Shown: in pieces, positions 61,570-64,000 of the stretch | Numbering within the stretch: position 1 is the stretch's first letter | Layout of the letters: each line of letters opens with the position of its first letter | NCBI RefSeq assembly: GCF_028610675.1 | Contig: NZ_JAQQWS010000001.1 | Coordinates: 62,001-126,000, forward strand | Length of the DNA stretch: 64,000 nucleotides | DNA from: Alkalihalobacillus pseudalcaliphilus | Lineage (GTDB): Bacteria > Bacillota > Bacilli > Bacillales > Bacillaceae_D | Reading direction: 5' to 3' | Notes under the pieces: model-generated | Seen by the model: the letters and a program-made list of their open reading frames with translations, nothing else | The model's database searches: none | What the model was told of the DNA's origin: nothing | Position numbers and translations under genes: made by a program

Positions 61570-62565
61570 TTAGTGTATATCCTCCAATAAATCAAGCTTC
61601 TGATCGGGAGTTAACGACTCAAGTGTAAGTATATAACGTTGAAAAGAAAGTAAAGATTGAAACCCTAATTGTTCTTGGAGCTGTAAAGGGTTATTTGCCT
61701 TTAGCAGGCTCCTTAATACAAAACGATTTCTAAGATGCTGTGCAGAAATTCCAGATCGCAAACCAGCCCGCTTTGCTTCTACCCGCAGCATTTTCTGAAT
61801 AGCAATATTCGTTAAACGCTTAGGTGAGTCATCCTCATACGACCAACGGAAGGTTTTTCTTTTAAAATCAAAAGCAACCAAATACGGGTCATCACTATGT
61901 AAGCGTGGCTTCAAGGGATCTGAAATCGTTTGATAGTAATGAAAAGCAAGCTTCCGATGCCGCGTATGCAAATGAATCATCCGTGGTGTTGGTTCATCCA
62001 AATTAATTTGACTATGTTCAAAATGAATGTGTTTCATCGTTAACTGTGTGACTTCCTGTAAAGTAAATCCATAATGCAAAAATAAATAGACAATCCACTG
62101 ATTTCTTGCAATAAGAAAGGGACGAACTTTTATTTGTTGCTCAGATAAGCCGTCATTGGATTGGATCGAATGGAGCAAAGTTATACATTCACTTCGACTT
62201 ACCCATTCAGTTGATTCCAATGGGGTCAGTACCAACTCAGGTGCTGTTGAATAACGGAAAACATGATCGGAACAAAATCCTTCTCCAATCGAATATTTAC
62301 TGAGCTGTTTTAAAGCAGAATGAATTCTGCGGATCGTGCGAATCTGGTGTTTTTTTTCATGAGTTAAATAAGAAATAAAGGCTTTAATATCGGCTAATTC
62401 TAATTGTTTCCAAGCGATATCCAATGACTGGTTGCGTCTTTTGTCTAACCAACGGAAGAATAAAAATAAATCATGTTCATAGCGTTTAATCGTTGAGGCT
62501 TTTTTTCCTTTTAATAAGAGTTGGTTTAAATAATCGTTAACGAAAGGTGGAAGTGATTTTACCAA
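61570..62565 (-). CDS. degenerate tyrosine recombinase-like protein
   Basis: 331-aa protein with an N-terminal SAM-like core-binding domain (LPPFVNDYLNQLLLKGKKAS and STIKRYEHDLFLFFRWL) and a C-terminal phage-integrase fold. The HxLRH box reads QHLRNR, so Arg II is kept but both His are lost. The Arg I box reads YGFTLQEVTQL with Thr in place of Arg. LGH is LGF, and the nucleophilic Tyr may survive in FQRYIL. TTG at 62565 after AAAGGAGGGTATTTT is the likely start; the frame runs to 62598. On the minus strand, divergent from spoVK. Probably a DNA-binding relic or a repurposed protein, not a working integrase. Confidence 0.8.
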   Translation of the reverse strand: MVKSLPPFVNDYLNQLLLKGKKASTIKRYEHDLFLFFRWLDKRRNQSLDIAWKQLELADIKAFISYLTHEKKHQIRTIRRIHSALKQLSKYSIGEGFCSDHVFRYSTAPELVLTPLESTEWVSRSECITLLHSIQSNDGLSEQQIKVRPFLIARNQWIVYLFLHYGFTLQEVTQLTMKHIHFEHSQINLDEPTPRMIHLHTRHRKLAFHYYQTISDPLKPRLHSDDPYLVAFDFKRKTFRWSYEDDSPKRLTNIAIQKMLRVEAKRAGLRSGISAQHLRNRFVLRSLLKANNPLQLQEQLGFQSLLSFQRYILTLESLTPDQKLDLLEDIH

Positions 62566-62701
62566 AAAATACCCTCCTTTAATAAGTGCTTGTACCAATT
62601 ATACCAATATGAATCTGTAAGCCAATTGCTTTTATTGGATTAGTTCTTAGTTTGGTAGGACCTTTTGGATGATGATGAGTAATAGATGGGTGGTGAGCAG
62701 C

Positions 62702-63655
62702 ATGAGTAACCCGAACAACACGAAAAAAAGTGGACGTATTAATGTCGTTTTAAATCAAGCGAGACAAGAACGTGTAAAGTCCAAAGACATTGTTTATTAT
62801 TCAGAAGAAGATAAGGAAAAGCATGAGGTTTTAAAAAAGTTTGAAAGAAGAATGGAAAAGTACGTAGGTTTAACAGAAATAAAAAAGCTATTAAAAGAAA
62901 TATACGCATGGATTTATGTAAATCACTGTCGTGAACAGCAAGGACTAAAGACCTCAAAGCAAGTTCTCCATATGTTATTTAAAGGGAACCCAGGGACCGG
63001 TAAAACAACTGTTGCTAGAATTATCGCTGAATTCTTTCATGAAATGGAAGTGTTGGAGAAAGGGCATTTGCTTGAAGTAGAGCGTGCTGATTTAGTAGGT
63101 GAATACATTGGTCATACTGCTCAAAAAACGCGTGAAGTCATAAAAAAGGCGAGTGGTGGTGTTCTATTTGTGGATGAAGCTTATTCCTTAGCGCGTGGCG
63201 GAGAAAAAGATTTCGGAAAAGAAGCGATTGATACACTGGTTAAGGCGATGGAGGATCAACAGCATCAATTTGTCTTAATATTGGCTGGCTATTCACGAGA
63301 AATGGATTATTTTATGTCGCTTAATCCCGGATTACCTTCACGATTCCCAATTTCAATTGATTTCCCTAATTATACGTTAGATGAATTGTTGGAAATATTA
63401 ATTGGTATGGGTCATGAGCGTGAATATACGTTAACAGCGGAGGCTTTACGTCACATCAAGGATGAGCTTAAGTTAATCCGAATTGAGCAAGAACGTGCTT
63501 TTAGTAACGGGAGGTATATAAGAAATCTAGTTGAAGAAGCGATTCGATTACAGGCAGTCAGACTCTTACGACAAGGTACCTTTGATAGAAGGAGCTTAGA
63601 AACGTTGGAGGCGGATGATTTTAATTTTAGTTCTTCGCGTGTTCAAACTAAATAA
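62702..63655 (+). CDS. spoVK: stage V sporulation protein K (AAA+ ATPase)
   Basis: CbxX/CfqX-type AAA+ ATPase needed late in sporulation (317 aa). Walker A GNPGTGKTTVAR, the pore-like segment DLVGEYIGHTAQKTR, Walker B GVLFVDEAYSLARGG, and LNPGLPSRFP with the Arg finger. Earlier in-frame ATGs from 62669 lack a spaced Shine-Dalgarno; ATG 62702 after GGTGGTGAGCAGC gives MSNPNNTKKSGRINVVLN. No SigmaE or SigmaK promoter could be assigned with confidence. Confidence 0.95.
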   Translation: MSNPNNTKKSGRINVVLNQARQERVKSKDIVYYSEEDKEKHEVLKKFERRMEKYVGLTEIKKLLKEIYAWIYVNHCREQQGLKTSKQVLHMLFKGNPGTGKTTVARIIAEFFHEMEVLEKGHLLEVERADLVGEYIGHTAQKTREVIKKASGGVLFVDEAYSLARGGEKDFGKEAIDTLVKAMEDQQHQFVLILAGYSREMDYFMSLNPGLPSRFPISIDFPNYTLDELLEILIGMGHEREYTLTAEALRHIKDELKLIRIEQERAFSNGRYIRNLVEEAIRLQAVRLLRQGTFDRRSLETLEADDFNFSSSRVQTK

Positions 63656-63666
63656 AGGAAGAAAAG

Positions 63667-63696
63667 CTATCACAAAATATAAAGTGGTAGTTTTTT
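63667..63696 (+). terminator. terminator after spoVK
   Basis: CTATCAC 63667-63673 pairs with GTGGTAG 63684-63690 (one G-U), then six T. Confidence 0.7.
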
Positions 63697-63721
63697 CACG
63701 TGCTTTAAAAAATGCTATAAT
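63693..63721 (+). promoter_or_regulatory. SigmaA-type promoter before ynbB-like gene
   Basis: TTTTCA 63693-63698, 17-bp spacer, TATAAT 63716-63721, placed 33 bp before the ATG. Overlaps the T-run of the preceding terminator. Confidence 0.6.
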
Positions 63722-63754
63722 AGCTTGATTACGTAATTTTAAAGGAGTAGGGAA

Positions 63755-64000
63755 TATGGAATTTTGGCAAGAAGAGAAGTTTCAGGCTTTAGTGGATCGG
63801 GTAGAAATTAAAATAGCACCTGTACATAAACAATTTGAACATTATGCATTAATCAATCAAGCGAGAGTTATGGCTGCATTTAAAAAGTATCAAGTTTCTG
63901 ATTATCATTTTACACCATCAACAGGCTATGGTTACGATGATCTTGGACGTGAAACGTTAGAGAATATTTATGCGGACGTATTTGGTGGTGAATCAGCACT
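63755..64000 (+). CDS. ynbB: YnbB-like PLP-dependent protein (3' end outside window)
   Basis: First 82 codons of a gene that runs off the window. MEFWQEEKFQALVDRVEIK and the STGYGYDDLGRETLENIYAD motif with FGGESA identify the YnbB/aluminium-resistance/methionine gamma-lyase-like family. ATG 63755 behind AAAGGAGTAGGGAAT. In B. subtilis ynbA (hflX) separates spoVK and ynbB; it is absent here. Catalytic lysine lies beyond the window. Confidence 0.88.

Noticed and set aside
60470..62598. Prophage or integrative element next to the recombinase-like gene
   Set aside because: No phage or conjugation genes, no tRNA or att-like direct repeats, and the recombinase lacks catalytic residues.

Overview
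The window is a low-GC Firmicute chromosome segment. Gene order follows the Bacillus subtilis proS/polC to spoVK region closely, so the source is a member of the Bacillaceae. It is an endospore former: spoIIIE, dpaAB, spoVS, cotE and spoVK are all present. The acid-rich outer segment of the RodZ-like protein and the many intergenic repeats would suit an alkaliphilic or halotolerant Bacillus relative, but that is inference. A run of exactly 100 N inside a tandem array (34844-34943) shows the sequence is a draft scaffold.

Layout. 1-6299: 3' part of proS, then polC. 6381-11606: the rimP-nusA-rnpM-ylxQ-infB-ylxP-rbfA transcription/translation operon, closed by a terminator. 11675-12090: a 51-bp tandem array that separates rbfA from truB. 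12148-19491: truB-ribF, rpsO, pnp, ylxY-mlpA, ymxH. 19808-24781: a sporulation and lysine block, dpaA-dpaB behind a near-perfect SigmaK promoter, then asd-dapG-dapA. 24860-34514: rnjB, tepA-ylzJ, spoIIIE, ymfC, the M16 pair ymfF-ymfH and ymfI. 34586-35373: a second repeat array (52 bp) with the assembly gap. 35444-42104: ymfJ, ymfK, a rodZ-like gene, yajQ, pgsA, cinA and a DEAD-box helicase. 42159-43385: recA with a LexA box. 43569-46906: an SbcD/Mre11-like nuclease with an SbcC/Rad50-like ATPase split over three reading frames. 46903-52330: rny, ymdB, spoVS, miaB, ricA. 52522-53118: cotE on the minus strand. 53654-60469: mutS-mutL-methyltransferase-miaA-hfq. 60506-61510: a decayed small gene and a repeat-rich stretch. 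61570-62565: a degenerate tyrosine-recombinase-like gene on the minus strand. 62702-64000: spoVK and the start of a ynbB-like gene.

Functional themes. Most genes are housekeeping: replication (polC), translation (IF2, S15, RbfA, RimP, TruB, MiaA, MiaB), RNA decay (PNPase, RNase J, RNase Y, RicA, Hfq), DNA repair (RecA, MutSL, SbcCD-like), diaminopimelate/dipicolinate synthesis and sporulation. The two least ordinary items are the split Rad50-like operon directly downstream of recA, and a family of modular intergenic repeats. These repeats share end motifs (left: CACCAACAAAGATGAAAGT and/or TCTTTAACTGGTGGC; right: AAGTAACTTCCATACAAA) and enclose different hairpin-forming cargo, including three unrelated tandem arrays that all have a 51-52 bp period and a GC-rich module of about 180 bp whose copies show compensatory base changes.
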